Part shown: positions 7,023 to 16,073 of the stretch, piece after piece
How the letters are laid out: every line of letters starts with the position of its first letter
Position numbering within the stretch: position 1 is the first letter of the stretch
From: Arcicella gelida
GTDB lineage: Bacteria; Bacteroidota; Bacteroidia; Cytophagales; Spirosomataceae
Length of the DNA: 64,000 nucleotides
Reading direction: 5' to 3'
Assembly (NCBI RefSeq): GCF_034931025.1
Contig: NZ_JAYGIL010000006.1
Coordinates: 62,001-126,000 of the forward strand
The notes under the pieces: generated by a model
Seen by the model: only the letters and a program-made list of their open reading frames with translations
Databases searched by the model: none
What the model was told of the DNA's origin: nothing
Program-made: the position numbers and the translations under genes

Positions 7023-9509
7023 ATGAAAACATTTTTTTACGCAATCCTTACCATATTTAGTTTAGCTAATATTAAGGCACAAGCTCAGGGAAAAATCTCA
7101 GGACAAATCACGGACGATAAAAGTAAAATTGTAGAATTTGCTACTATTACTTTATTAAACGCAAAAGACTCATCTTTAGTAAAAGGGGCTTTAGGCGATG
7201 TAAATGGCAATTTTGAATTCGAAAAAGTAAATTATGGTACTTATATCGTCAATATTTCGCAATTAGGTTACAAAAAATATTACACGCCAAAGTTTATTAT
7301 CTCTTCAGAAACGCCTAATATTAAATTGACAAAATTAGTATTAGTAGAGGCTTCAAACGAGCTGGGAGAAGTACAGGTTACCGCCAAAAAACCTTTCATC
7401 GAACAGCAAATCGACAAAACTGTTGTGAATGTTGAGAACTCAATTGTTTCAGCAGGAAATACAGCCATTGAAGTTTTAGAGAAATCTCCAGGGGTTACTG
7501 TTGACAAAGACGGGAACATTTCATTGAAAGGAAAGCAAAATGTAATGGTAATGTTAGACGGCAAACCAACGTATATGTCTGCTAGTGATTTAGCCAATAT
7601 GCTCCGCAATATGCAAGCTTCTCAATTGGATAAAATCGAAATCATGACCAATCCGCCTGCAAAATACGATGCTGCTGGAAATGCCGGTGTAATTAATATC
7701 CGTTTGAAAAAGAATCAAAATACAGGTTTGAATGGTTCGGCAAATATTGGGCTAGGCTACGGTTTTTATAAATCTTTACCTAAAGAAAGTGCTGGCTTAA
7801 ACTTAAACTACAGAAATGGCAAAGTAAATGTTTTTGGTAATTTCTCGGCAAACGACCGCAAAAGTTTCCAAATCCAATCAATCAATCGTAAGTTTTTTGA
7901 AAATGGCAATGTAATTTCTGGTTTTGATCAAGTAGGTAACAATGACCGTAGAAATAACTCTTTCTCTTACAAAATGGGAGCTGATTATTTCCTTGACAAA
8001 AAAAATACAATTGGTTTCTTGTTTAATGGAATGAATGGAAATTGGAACGAAGATTTGAATAACGAAACCTTAATCAAAAATTCGATGGCTCAATTGGATA
8101 CTACTTCAAGAACGTTAGGAAGTATTAATAACAGTTGGGGAAATTACTCAACCAATTTGAACTTCAAACATGTAATTGATTCAACTGGTAGAGAAATCAC
8201 AGCAGATTTAGACTACGCTCGTTACAATGCTGATAATTCGATGAAGTATCGTACTTCAAAGTATGATATTCAAAACATTTTACGGGAGAAAAGAAACGAA
8301 GATGGTTTAACAGGTTCAAAAATCAATATTTACTCTTTCAAAACGGATTTGGTTTATCCTATCAATAAAACGTCAAAATTTGAGGCTGGCTTAAAAACAA
8401 GTTATGTGCATTCTGGCAATGATATGCGTTTTGATTTCTTAGTGGGCGATGCCAATACTCCTATAAATGACCCAACTCGTACTCGAGATTTTGTTTATAA
8501 AGAAAACATCAATGCTGGTTATCTAAACTATTCTAAGGAATTCAAAAAGATAAGCATGCAGTTAGGATTGAGAGTTGAAAATACCAACGGACAAGGTACT
8601 TTATTAGGAAAAGAATTATTGAAAAGAAATTATACAAACCTTTTCCCAAGTGTATTTTTCCGTCAGAAATTATCAAAAGATCATCAATTGGGTTACTCAT
8701 TCAGTCGTAGAATCGACCGTCCAAGTTATGAAGATTTGAATCCGTTCTTGTTCTTTCTTGATCCATATACTTTCCAAAGAGGAAATGAATTGTTACAACC
8801 ACAATATACCAACGCTTTTGAAGTATCGCACACGTTCAAAGATGCCATTACAACAACTGTAAATTTCAGCCGTACCAATGGAATCATGACAGAGATTTTG
8901 GAACAAAACAACACTTTGAAAACAACGAACGTAACAAAAATCAACATTGGTTATGTTGAAAACCTTGGAATTTCGTTCTCTGTGCCTGTGCCAATTACCA
9001 AATGGTGGTTTAGTAATACTTACTTGAACTTGTACAATAACCATTATGTGGGCGACATTCCAAAAACAGTTATTGCTTCAGATGGTACTTCATCGACTGT
9101 CCTTCAACCATTGGATGCTCGTGCAACTACTTATCAAGTAAACATGACACATCAATTTACCTTGCCTAAAAAGTATAGTTTAGAATTGAGTGGTTGGTAT
9201 ATGTCCCCATTTGTTGAAGGACAATTGGCTGGTCGTCCAATGGGAGCCATGTCATTCGGGATTCAAAAGAAATTAATGAAAGATAAAGCTACATTGAAAT
9301 TAAATGTTAACGATGTATTCTGGAGTAACCAGTTCCGTGGTTCATTCATTTTCAATGATATTGACGTACAAGTAAATAATAAATGGGAAAGTAGAGTAAT
9401 TCGCTTAAACTTCTCATATCGTTTTGGAAATAGTAAAGTTGCTGCCGCACGCCAACGTAAAACTGGCTTAGAAGATGAAAAAGGTCGTGTTAAAAGTGGC
9501 GGTAACTAA
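7023..9509 (+). CDS. TonB-dependent receptor, outer membrane beta-barrel family
   Basis: 828 residues with signal peptide (ending near IKAQAQG). Residues about 25-110 form a carboxypeptidase-regulatory-like domain (GKISGQITDDKSK... FATITLLNAKDSSLVKG). A plug-like segment follows (ELGEVQVTAKKPFIEQQ, IEVLEKSPGVTVDKDG, ASQLDKIEIMTNPPAKYD), then a long barrel of the OMP_b-brl_3 type with EDLNPFLFFLDP and repeated aromatic-ended strands. The C-terminus is a basic tail after a strand ending LNFSYRFG. It sits in the outer membrane and probably imports or senses a ligand, but no SusD partner follows, so a glycan-uptake pair is unlikely. The substrate cannot be told. It is a monocistronic gene with a 300-base upstream region. 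Confidence 0.92.
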   Translation: MKTFFYAILTIFSLANIKAQAQGKISGQITDDKSKIVEFATITLLNAKDSSLVKGALGDVNGNFEFEKVNYGTYIVNISQLGYKKYYTPKFIISSETPNIKLTKLVLVEASNELGEVQVTAKKPFIEQQIDKTVVNVENSIVSAGNTAIEVLEKSPGVTVDKDGNISLKGKQNVMVMLDGKPTYMSASDLANMLRNMQASQLDKIEIMTNPPAKYDAAGNAGVINIRLKKNQNTGLNGSANIGLGYGFYKSLPKESAGLNLNYRNGKVNVFGNFSANDRKSFQIQSINRKFFENGNVISGFDQVGNNDRRNNSFSYKMGADYFLDKKNTIGFLFNGMNGNWNEDLNNETLIKNSMAQLDTTSRTLGSINNSWGNYSTNLNFKHVIDSTGREITADLDYARYNADNSMKYRTSKYDIQNILREKRNEDGLTGSKINIYSFKTDLVYPINKTSKFEAGLKTSYVHSGNDMRFDFLVGDANTPINDPTRTRDFVYKENINAGYLNYSKEFKKISMQLGLRVENTNGQGTLLGKELLKRNYTNLFPSVFFRQKLSKDHQLGYSFSRRIDRPSYEDLNPFLFFLDPYTFQRGNELLQPQYTNAFEVSHTFKDAITTTVNFSRTNGIMTEILEQNNTLKTTNVTKINIGYVENLGISFSVPVPITKWWFSNTYLNLYNNHYVGDIPKTVIASDGTSSTVLQPLDARATTYQVNMTHQFTLPKKYSLELSGWYMSPFVEGQLAGRPMGAMSFGIQKKLMKDKATLKLNVNDVFWSNQFRGSFIFNDIDVQVNNKWESRVIRLNFSYRFGNSKVAAARQRKTGLEDEKGRVKSGGN

Positions 9510-9613
9510 TTATTGATTTTTCATTACAGTGAGAAATAACTCAAATCTATTTAATCAGAAAATTCAAAGAGGATGTCGTAAAAGGCATTCTCTTTTGTTT
9601 TAATAACCATAAA

Positions 9614-9644
9614 AAAGAGGTTTCCTTTTGTAAGAAAACCTCTA
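9614..9644 (-). terminator. Terminator after the 56-residue gene
   Basis: On the minus strand AGAGGTTT and AAACCTCT enclose a 12-base loop and are followed by T6. It begins only a few bases after the small gene's stop codon, supporting that gene as real. Confidence 0.7.
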
Positions 9645-9650
9645 GTTAAT

Positions 9651-9821
9651 CTATAAATTGTAACTAGTGGCAACGTGAATGTTAGATGGCGTTAGGAAAT
9701 CAAAAAAACGCTCTAACCAACTTTTATTAGCATCATTTGCTTGAGATGCTTTCAAGTTTTCTGTTTTGTGGCTCTTTGATTCTTCCAGAATCATTTCGGC
9801 CAATAAAGGATAGTATTTCAT
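9651..9821 (-). CDS. 56-residue small protein, unknown
   Basis: An open frame of 56 codons starts ATG at 9819-9821 with MKYYPLLAEMILEE, continues with an Asn/Ser/Lys linker and ends with SWLERFFDFLTPSNIHV and ATSYNL. Two amphipathic helices look likely: one at the N-terminus and one aromatic helix near residues 34-43. It stands alone, has a -7-like TAACTTTG (complement of 9930-9937) upstream giving a leader of about 100 bases, and a terminator right behind it. Similar short proteins of Bacteroidota have no known function. I recognise no family; the promoter-gene-terminator frame is the main reason to accept it. Confidence 0.6.
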   Translation of the reverse strand: MKYYPLLAEMILEESKSHKTENLKASQANDANKSWLERFFDFLTPSNIHVATSYNL

Positions 9822-9929
9822 AAATTTGTGTTGTTTAATGATACACGGTTAATGATTGTTGATACTCTAAGCTGAGGTTCACATAAAAAAGTGATAATCG
9901 TTTAATCCGAGTTAATTACTTGACAGACA

Positions 9930-9937
9930 CAAAGTTA
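9930..9937 (-). promoter_or_regulatory. -7 element for the 56-residue gene
   Basis: TAACTTTG on the minus strand fits TAnnTTTG. TTTG or TTG candidates lie 16-22 bases upstream. The leader to the ATG would be about 100 bases. Confidence 0.4.
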
Positions 9938-10026
9938 CGAATATTAGTTCTTACAATTACAAAAAATATAACTATTCCAATAGAGATTCTTTAAATACTG
10001 CAATTAAATTTAATTATTCTTAGAAA

Positions 10027-10770
10027 TCAATCATTTTTTATGCCAATAATGGCTAACATTCTTCCTGTTTTCCCTTTTTCTTTTCTGTGTGAAAAATAAC
10101 TTTCATTGTCTAAAACAGTAGAGAATGTAGATACTTCAATTTGATTGGCGGGTACTCCTGCTTCTAGCAATTGTGCCTGATTGGCTTGTTTTAAATCGAC
10201 AAAGTATTTAGCTTTTTCAGCATCAAATCTTCTGAATCTCTCCTCAAAATTTTGGGCTACTTCCTCCCCTACTTCAAAAGAACATTCATCTATACAAGTA
10301 CCAATGTATGCAAAACAATCTGCTGGATTTGTGCCAAAATCTGTCGCCATTTGCTGAATGGTTTTAGTGACAATTCCTAAAACAGTTCCTCGCCAACCTG
10401 CATGAATGGAAGCTACAACTTTTTGTCTATCATCATAAATCAAAATAGGGGTGCAATCTGCCACAGTAACAGCGACAAATATATCAGCTTGATTGGTAAT
10501 CAAAGCATCATAACCTTCGTAAGCACCTGCTTTTGTTGTACTTAATATTTTATCTTCATGTATTTGATAGGAATACGCTACCTTTTCAGCAGAAAAGCCA
10601 AGTGCTTCAAAGAATTTATCTCTATTTTTATACACATTTTCAAGATTATCCCCTGAATGCAATCCTAAATTCAATGAAGTATAAGGTGCTTCGCTGTAGC
10701 CATCTTTACGAGTACTTTCTGCGACAACTAGCTTAGGGAATTGTTGAAATATTCGGGGTTTGGTAAACAT
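10027..10770 (-). CDS. pgeF: Peptidoglycan editing factor / purine nucleoside phosphorylase-like (YfiH, PgeF family)
   Basis: 247 residues, full length for the 'multicopper polyphenol oxidase' family, now known as a cytoplasmic zinc enzyme (YfiH/FAMIN) acting on purine nucleosides and linked to correct UDP-MurNAc-Ala use in peptidoglycan. The three zinc ligands are visible: His in YSYQIHEDK, Cys in VADCTPILI and His in SIHAGWRGT. CSFEVGEEV and a C-terminal SYFSHRKEKGKTGR are also typical. It is leftward and monocistronic. A 33-base palindrome separates it from the divergent deacetylase gene. Confidence 0.93.
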   Translation of the reverse strand: MFTKPRIFQQFPKLVVAESTRKDGYSEAPYTSLNLGLHSGDNLENVYKNRDKFFEALGFSAEKVAYSYQIHEDKILSTTKAGAYEGYDALITNQADIFVAVTVADCTPILIYDDRQKVVASIHAGWRGTVLGIVTKTIQQMATDFGTNPADCFAYIGTCIDECSFEVGEEVAQNFEERFRRFDAEKAKYFVDLKQANQAQLLEAGVPANQIEVSTFSTVLDNESYFSHRKEKGKTGRMLAIIGIKND

Positions 10771-10818
10771 GTTTTTATGACCTTAAGGATTTTAAGACTT
10801 GAAGACTAGAGGATTAAT

Positions 10819-10851
10819 AAACCTGTGAGGTTTTAAAAACCTCACAGGTTT
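10819..10851. repeat. 33-base perfect palindrome
   Basis: The 16-base arm AAACCTGTGAGGTTTT (10819-10834) is exactly inverted at 10836-10851 around one A. It lies between two divergent start regions, so it is not a terminator of either gene. A second palindrome with the same geometry but a different sequence is at 13221-13253. Confidence 0.8.
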
Positions 10852-10865
10852 GTAAAAAGCTAATT

Positions 10866-11642
10866 ATGAAATTCAACATCGTTTATATTTTAATTGCTCT
10901 TTCTTTAATCAGTTGTCAAGAAAAAGAAGCTCCCCGACCTGCTGGAATCGCCCTTTCTTTTGATGACCGATTTATTAAAGAATGGTTTGAATTAAGACCG
11001 CTCTTTAAAAAGTATCATGCAAAAGTAACATTTTACATTACGCAACCTGATAGTTTATCGACTGAAGAAATTGAAATGTTGCATCAATTACAAGCTGATG
11101 GACATGAAATCGGCTGTCATGGTGCGATGCACATAGGTTCCATCAACTATGTTTGGGAACATTCTTTAGAAGAATATATGCAAAAAGAAGTATTCCAAGC
11201 CCTGAAAACAATGAAGCGACAAGACTTCTCTCCTACTACTTTTGCACATCCCGGTGGCTCACAGATTTGGTATATCGACCGTGAATTGTTAAAACATTTT
11301 AGTTTGCTACGTGATGTTTCGATGAAAGAAAGAAACATCTTCGGTTTTACTTATCGACGTGAAGTGGAAAATATGGACGAAATCTATCATCATCACGATG
11401 ATACTCGAAAAGTAAATGCTTTAATCATTGATGTAAGTGCTAATCTGACGATTGAAGATATTCAAAAAGGTTTAGCAAAAGCACAAAAAGAACAATCTGT
11501 TATGATGCTTTTTGGTCATAAGCCTCTGCGTAAAATCACTCATAAACCCGAAGAATATGGCTTTGATATTTTTTTTTTAGAGCAAATCTTGTCAGAAAGT
11601 GCTAAATTGAAACTTCAATACTTCACAATGAATTCTTTGTAG
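10866..11642 (+). CDS. Polysaccharide deacetylase family lipoprotein
   Basis: 258 residues. The N-terminus is a lipoprotein signal (LIALSLISCQEKE, Cys about 17). The body is a NodB-homology fold: ALSFDDRF (motif 1 with the catalytic Asp and metal Asp), EIGCHGAMH (motif 2, metal His) and FAHPGGSQ (motif 3). It should remove acetyl groups from an envelope or extracellular polysaccharide in the periplasm or at the outer membrane. Compared with the usual TFDDG, the glycine is replaced, so exact activity is uncertain. The stop codon runs directly into a tandem 8-base repeat. The next gene is an M28 peptidase 178 bases away. Confidence 0.85.
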   Translation: MKFNIVYILIALSLISCQEKEAPRPAGIALSFDDRFIKEWFELRPLFKKYHAKVTFYITQPDSLSTEEIEMLHQLQADGHEIGCHGAMHIGSINYVWEHSLEEYMQKEVFQALKTMKRQDFSPTTFAHPGGSQIWYIDRELLKHFSLLRDVSMKERNIFGFTYRREVENMDEIYHHHDDTRKVNALIIDVSANLTIEDIQKGLAKAQKEQSVMMLFGHKPLRKITHKPEEYGFDIFFLEQILSESAKLKLQYFTMNSL

Positions 11643-11688
11643 TTTATGAGTTTATGAGTTTATGAGTTTATGAGTTTATGAGTTTATG
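11641..11688 (+). repeat. Six tandem copies of AGTTTATG
   Basis: An exact 8-base unit is repeated six times starting within the stop codon of the deacetylase gene. A partly inverted match (CTCATGAGCTCATAAACT) follows near 11777-11794, so a hairpin is possible. Copy number should slip easily. Confidence 0.9.
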
Positions 11689-11820
11689 AGTGGGAATCGC
11701 TTTTTAAGTTTGTGGGTTCATTAATTCTAATAAGATTTTTAATCTTGTTAATCATATTTTTAAATAAACTCATTGACTCATGAGCTCATAAACTAAAAAG
11801 AAATCATCAACCAATAAAAA

Positions 11821-13194
11821 ATGAAAAAACAAACTACCTTCATCACAAGTTTAATTTTATCGTTATCATTATCCTCTTTTGCACAAGATAATGATTCAAC
11901 CGTGATTCGTAAATTCTTTAACGAATCCCTCTCAAATGGCAAATCTTATGAATGGCTTCGTGATTTAACCAGCAATGTTGGTCCAAGATTAAGTGGTTCG
12001 GAAGGTGCTAAAAAAGCAGTGCAATGGGGAAAAACGCTTTTAGAAAGCGGTGGCTACGACCGAGTTTTTTTACAAGATGTCATGGTGCCACATTGGGTGC
12101 GTGGAGCTAAAGAAGAAGGCTATATTTTAGATGGCAAACAGAAAATTAAAGTGCCTTTGGTAGCTTTGGGTGGTTCAATTGCTACGCCTAAAAAAGGCAT
12201 TACAGCAGAAGTAATTGAAGTAAAAACATTTCAAGAACTAAGAGCTTTGGGCAAAGAAAAATGCGAAGGAAAAATCATTTTCTTCAATCGCCCAATGGAT
12301 CCTACTAAGATTAATACTTTTGAAGCTTATGGACAAGCTGGCGACCAACGTCGTAGTGGTGCCAATGAAGCTTCAAAATTAGGAGCGATTGGCGTTATCA
12401 TTCGTTCTTTGAGTAGTACTGAAAATGATTTCCCACATACAGGTTCTATGGTGTATGCAACGGGCGTACCATTAATTCCTGCGGCGGCTTTGAGTACCAA
12501 TGCGGCTACGTTATTGAGCAAAACTTTAAAGGAAAATCCGAATACAAAATTCTATTTCAAACAGTCTTGCGAAACTTTACCAGATGCTCCTTCGCACAAT
12601 GTGGTGGCGGAAATCAAAGGTTCTGAACATCCAGAAGAGATTATTGTAGTGGGCGGACACTTAGATTCATGGGATTTAGCACAAGGTGCTCATGATGATG
12701 GAACAGGTATTGTACAGTCGATGGAAGTGGCTCGTTTATTCAAAAATTTGGGTATCAAACCGAGGCATACTATCAGAATAGTATTGTTTATGAACGAAGA
12801 AAACGGAAATCGTGGCGGTGTGAAGTATGCTGAATTAGCGAAGCAAAATAATGAGAAGCATATTTTTGCATTAGAATCTGATAACGGTGGATTTACTCCT
12901 CGTGGCTTTGGCATGCAAGGTGCATCGGCTGAATTATTAGCAAAAGTTCAATCATATCGCACACTGTTAGCACCTTATGGTTTACATGAAATTGAGCGTG
13001 GTGGTGGTGGCGTTGATATTGGTCCTTTGGCACCACAAGGCACAGTATTGATAGGTTTTAAGCCAGATGCACAACGCTATTTTGAATATCATCATGCTTC
13101 AAACGACACTTTTGATACCGTAAACCAACGTGAATTAGAAATGGGTGCGGCATCAATGGCAAGTTTAATTTATTTGTTGGATAATTTGAAATAA
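11821..13194 (+). CDS. M28-family zinc aminopeptidase/carboxypeptidase
   Basis: 457 residues with a Sec signal peptide ending near SSFAQ, so it is exported. A protease-associated (PA) insert lies around residues 120-250 (GAIGVIIRSLSS). The metallopeptidase core carries the two-zinc ligand set: GGHLDSWD (His, Asp), HDDGTG (bridging Asp), MNEENGNRGG (catalytic Glu plus metal Glu), ALESDNGG (Asp) and YHHASNDT (His). The architecture matches Q-type plasma glutamate carboxypeptidase-like exopeptidases of Bacteroidota. It probably trims peptides in the periplasm or outside the cell. No ligand residue appears lost. Confidence 0.94.
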   Translation: MKKQTTFITSLILSLSLSSFAQDNDSTVIRKFFNESLSNGKSYEWLRDLTSNVGPRLSGSEGAKKAVQWGKTLLESGGYDRVFLQDVMVPHWVRGAKEEGYILDGKQKIKVPLVALGGSIATPKKGITAEVIEVKTFQELRALGKEKCEGKIIFFNRPMDPTKINTFEAYGQAGDQRRSGANEASKLGAIGVIIRSLSSTENDFPHTGSMVYATGVPLIPAAALSTNAATLLSKTLKENPNTKFYFKQSCETLPDAPSHNVVAEIKGSEHPEEIIVVGGHLDSWDLAQGAHDDGTGIVQSMEVARLFKNLGIKPRHTIRIVLFMNEENGNRGGVKYAELAKQNNEKHIFALESDNGGFTPRGFGMQGASAELLAKVQSYRTLLAPYGLHEIERGGGGVDIGPLAPQGTVLIGFKPDAQRYFEYHHASNDTFDTVNQRELEMGAASMASLIYLLDNLK

Positions 13195-13220
13195 TTAATC
13201 TTCCTAAAGCTTTTGACTCC

Positions 13221-13253
13221 CAGCTTTGACAAATTTAAAATTTGTCAAAGCTG
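13221..13253. repeat. 33-base perfect palindrome
   Basis: The 16-base arm CAGCTTTGACAAATTT is exactly inverted around one A, the same geometry as the palindrome at 10819-10851. It lies between convergent genes and may act as a terminator for both, although T runs are weak. Confidence 0.8.
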
Positions 13254-13323
13254 AAAAGAGGAAATTTGCCTGTGACCTTTAACTACCATTTTCAGGCTAA
13301 TAAAACACTTTAAGCAAGCTTCA

Positions 13324-14022
13324 TCAGTTTTTCAAAACCTTCAATTCCTCTTTCTCCTTCGCCTCAGCCAATTTCCACCAAGGTAAGTATGGATAAGCGT
13401 GATGCTCGTGATGATAGCCAAAGAAGTAACATGAAATAAAAGCCATAAAATGATTGAGTTTCTGACTTCGAGATTTATAAATATCATTCGCTTCATGTTC
13501 GCCACGGTGCGGAAGATATGTACCAAAGTAAAAAAGCTGTAGCGTACTTAAAATCGCTGGTACTTCCCAAAAGACAATCAGGTTTTCCATCGGAAATACT
13601 AATTTCAATAGATTATAAGTAATTGCCATCAACAAAATCTGCCAGAAAGTAACGTACTCCAACGCAAACTTTAAATACCATCTGAAAAAATTACCATCAT
13701 AATAATCTGGGTCTTCGTCGCTCACTACGTTTTTATGATGTAAGTGATGTTTCTTCGATAGCTTTTCATAATTATTATAAGCAAAAAGCGTAGCACACAA
13801 AAAACCAATGGCATAGTTGAGTTTTTTATTATGTGGAGCAACAACGCCGTGAATAGCATCATGTGCCGTAATAAAAACGCCTGTATAAAGTTGCATTTGC
13901 AATAACATAAAAACATATACCAAAGGATTATAAAAATCTATCGGATAATTCAACAAGTAGGCAAGCGAGATGCCCCAAAGTGAAATAATACAGATGGCAA
14001 AAAAGAGTCCTTTATATTTCAT
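13324..14022 (-). CDS. crtW: Beta-carotene ketolase, CrtW type (fatty-acid-desaturase superfamily)
   Basis: 232 residues from the ATG at 14022; the TTG seven codons upstream is less likely. It is a membrane di-iron enzyme with about four hydrophobic segments and the histidine clusters ITAHDAIHG, KKHHLHH, LPHRGEHE and GYHHEHHAYPYLPWW. The last cluster with its Trp-Trp ending is the signature of bacterial CrtW ketolases rather than of CrtZ or acyl desaturases. It would add 4-keto groups to the beta-ionone rings of carotenoids, in keeping with the pink or orange keto-carotenoids of Cytophagales. No other carotenoid gene is adjacent. A general fatty acid desaturase annotation is the fallback. Confidence 0.85.
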   Translation of the reverse strand: MKYKGLFFAICIISLWGISLAYLLNYPIDFYNPLVYVFMLLQMQLYTGVFITAHDAIHGVVAPHNKKLNYAIGFLCATLFAYNNYEKLSKKHHLHHKNVVSDEDPDYYDGNFFRWYLKFALEYVTFWQILLMAITYNLLKLVFPMENLIVFWEVPAILSTLQLFYFGTYLPHRGEHEANDIYKSRSQKLNHFMAFISCYFFGYHHEHHAYPYLPWWKLAEAKEKEELKVLKN

Positions 14023-14134
14023 AAAAACTGTGTGGCTGAACAAGTAATTTGATAATGATACTTTAAAAACTCATTTATCCTTAACTTTGTTACAAAGATA
14101 AGATAAAACATTAGCATCCAGTTTTGCATTCAAC

Positions 14135-14695
14135 ATGGCAAAAATAGAAAAAGAATTACAGCAGGCAATTGTGGCGATGCCTCAGAAAGAGAAAGATAAA
14201 CTATTGTTGAGACTCATCGGTAAAGATGATATTCTTATCCAACAATTGACTTTTACTTTGGTGGAAGAAAGCCTAACGATGGAGTCGAGAAGAGATGATA
14301 TAAAAGTGTTGATTGATAAATTATATGATACCACCAATTACTCTTCGGGTTATTTGATGATGGATATGCGTTTTACTAATGCAGAAATTACTCGTCATGT
14401 AAAAGTAACCAAGGACAAATACGGAGAAGTAGAATTGACTTTGAAATTATTAAAAGAGTGTTTTGAAAAACAATTGAAATGGATTGAAAAATACTCTTCA
14501 AAATCTGATACTTTAGCACTTTATGTAGTGAAAAGAACAGATTTTTTGTTGAAAAAAGTGGTAAAAATGCACCCAGATATTCAATTTGATTTTCATGCAG
14601 ATATGAATACTTTATTAGAATATCTGCATAAATATGCTACGGCTTATTATGCCAAAGAATTACAAATTCCGAAAACATTTGACATCGCTGAGTAA
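14135..14695 (+). CDS. Conserved helical hypothetical protein
   Basis: 186 residues, mostly alpha-helical and charged, no signal peptide or membrane helix, hence cytoplasmic. It begins with KIEKELQQAIVAMPQKEKDKLLLRLIGKDD and has a central NYSSGYLMMDMRFTNAEI and a C-terminal aromatic helix YLHKYATAYYAKEL. I recognise the general type as a Bacteroidota protein of unknown function but cannot name a domain. It lies 12 bases upstream of the methyltransferase and is divergent from crtW, so it most likely shares an operon and perhaps a pathway with the methyltransferase. Confidence 0.75.
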   Translation: MAKIEKELQQAIVAMPQKEKDKLLLRLIGKDDILIQQLTFTLVEESLTMESRRDDIKVLIDKLYDTTNYSSGYLMMDMRFTNAEITRHVKVTKDKYGEVELTLKLLKECFEKQLKWIEKYSSKSDTLALYVVKRTDFLLKKVVKMHPDIQFDFHADMNTLLEYLHKYATAYYAKELQIPKTFDIAE

Positions 14696-14707
14696 ATTAA
14701 AAATATT

Positions 14708-15892
14708 ATGAATCAAGCCGAACACTTAGCGACTTTTATCAGTACTTTCTCGGAAAGTCTGCACGATAATTCCTTCGTAAAAATCTCTTTAGGCAATTAT
14801 AAAGGTACAGAGGAGCAACTCAAGAATATTTATATTAAAAGAATTTTAATCAAAAAAGAAGAAAAACTTAGCTTCACTTATCGCTACAAAACTCGTGATA
14901 TTGTAAAGAATTTTTCGTTGTCGGAAGGTATCAATGCTGTGGAAAATGCTTTGCAAGAAGGTTTTAATATCGCTACGCTTTTTACAAGTAATTTTGATTT
15001 GATTATTGAAAAATTAAATCAAAAAACCGTTTTGCGTAAAACGGATTCAAGTAATCCGAAAGCCATTTCTTTGGAACATGACAAAGCGAAAAATCGCTTA
15101 ATAAAGCCACAAGAAAAACCGTATTTACACGAATTAAAGATTACCGACGAAGCAGGAAATGTTTATAAAAATGCACAAGACAAGTATCGTCAGATAAATC
15201 ATTATATAGAAATTCTGAGTACTTTAATCAAAGATATTCCTCAACAAAACCATTTGAAAGTAGCCGATATGGGTTCTGGAAAAGGCTATTTAACTTTTGC
15301 TTTGTACGATTATTTGACCAATGTCTTGAAACTTGAAGCAGCAGTAACAGGCGTTGAATTTCGACCAGACATGGTGGCACTTTGTAATAAGATTGCCCAA
15401 AATACTGGTTTTTCAACACTCAGTTTTGTAGAAGGAACAATAGAAGATTATGATAGTACGGGTACGAATATTTTAATTGCTCTGCACGCTTGTGACACGG
15501 CAACAGACGATGCTATTTACAAAGGAATCACTGCTAACGCCGATTTGATTGTGGTTGCACCATGTTGTCATAAACAAATCAGAAGAGAAATCGAAAAACA
15601 TAAAGCATCCAACGAATTAGATTTCTTAACGAAGTATGGCATCTTTTTAGAGCGACAAGCAGAAATGGTAACGGATGGAATAAGAGCAATGATTTTGGAA
15701 TACTTCGGGTATAAAACGAAAGTATTTCAATTTATTTCGGATGCTCATACACCTAAAAATGTGTTGGTTGTAGGCATTAAAAATCCGAATGCTTCCTCAA
15801 AAAAAGAAGAAATTTTAGCAAAATTAAAAGCAACAAAAGAATACTTTGGCATAGAATATCATCATTTAGAGAAACTTTTATTTAATGCCTAA
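14708..15892 (+). CDS. Class I SAM-dependent methyltransferase, METTL25/TRM13-like
   Basis: 394 residues. An N-terminal region of about 160 residues precedes a Rossmann methyltransferase: KVADMGSGKGYLTFALYDYL (motif I, about 183-202), VTGVEFRPDMVALCN (motif II), LIALHACDTATDDA and VVAPCCHKQIRREI. The Cys-Cys-His signature after motif IV resembles the CCHH segment of TRM13/METTL25-type RNA methyltransferases, so an RNA or protein substrate is more likely than a metabolite. That assignment is inference. It is co-transcribed with the small helical protein upstream. Confidence 0.82.
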   Translation: MNQAEHLATFISTFSESLHDNSFVKISLGNYKGTEEQLKNIYIKRILIKKEEKLSFTYRYKTRDIVKNFSLSEGINAVENALQEGFNIATLFTSNFDLIIEKLNQKTVLRKTDSSNPKAISLEHDKAKNRLIKPQEKPYLHELKITDEAGNVYKNAQDKYRQINHYIEILSTLIKDIPQQNHLKVADMGSGKGYLTFALYDYLTNVLKLEAAVTGVEFRPDMVALCNKIAQNTGFSTLSFVEGTIEDYDSTGTNILIALHACDTATDDAIYKGITANADLIVVAPCCHKQIRREIEKHKASNELDFLTKYGIFLERQAEMVTDGIRAMILEYFGYKTKVFQFISDAHTPKNVLVVGIKNPNASSKKEEILAKLKATKEYFGIEYHHLEKLLFNA

Positions 15893-15944
15893 TTAGGGAT
15901 CACAAAGGATTAAATTAGTATTCAAAATGTTTGTTTGACCATTG

Positions 15945-16008
15945 GTTTGTTGGCAACCCTGGCGGTTGCCTCGCCTGAAATGGTAACTGCAAGAGTTGTC
16001 ACTACAAA
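15945..16008. repeat. Decayed REP-like palindrome
   Basis: A GGCAACCCTGGCGGTTGC arm is followed by a mutated inverse GGTAACTGCAAGAGTTGTC. It is a degenerate copy of the nearly perfect element at 36126-36188. Confidence 0.65.
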
Positions 16009-16073
16009 TTACCCTTTAAAAATAGACTTAAGCCTTTTTATTAGTTGTTATTCACTACGCATTTAAGAACTTT

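Noticed and set aside
7023..9509. SusC of a SusCD glycan-uptake pair
   Set aside because: The barrel is of the shorter OMP_b-brl_3 type and no SusD-like lipoprotein follows.
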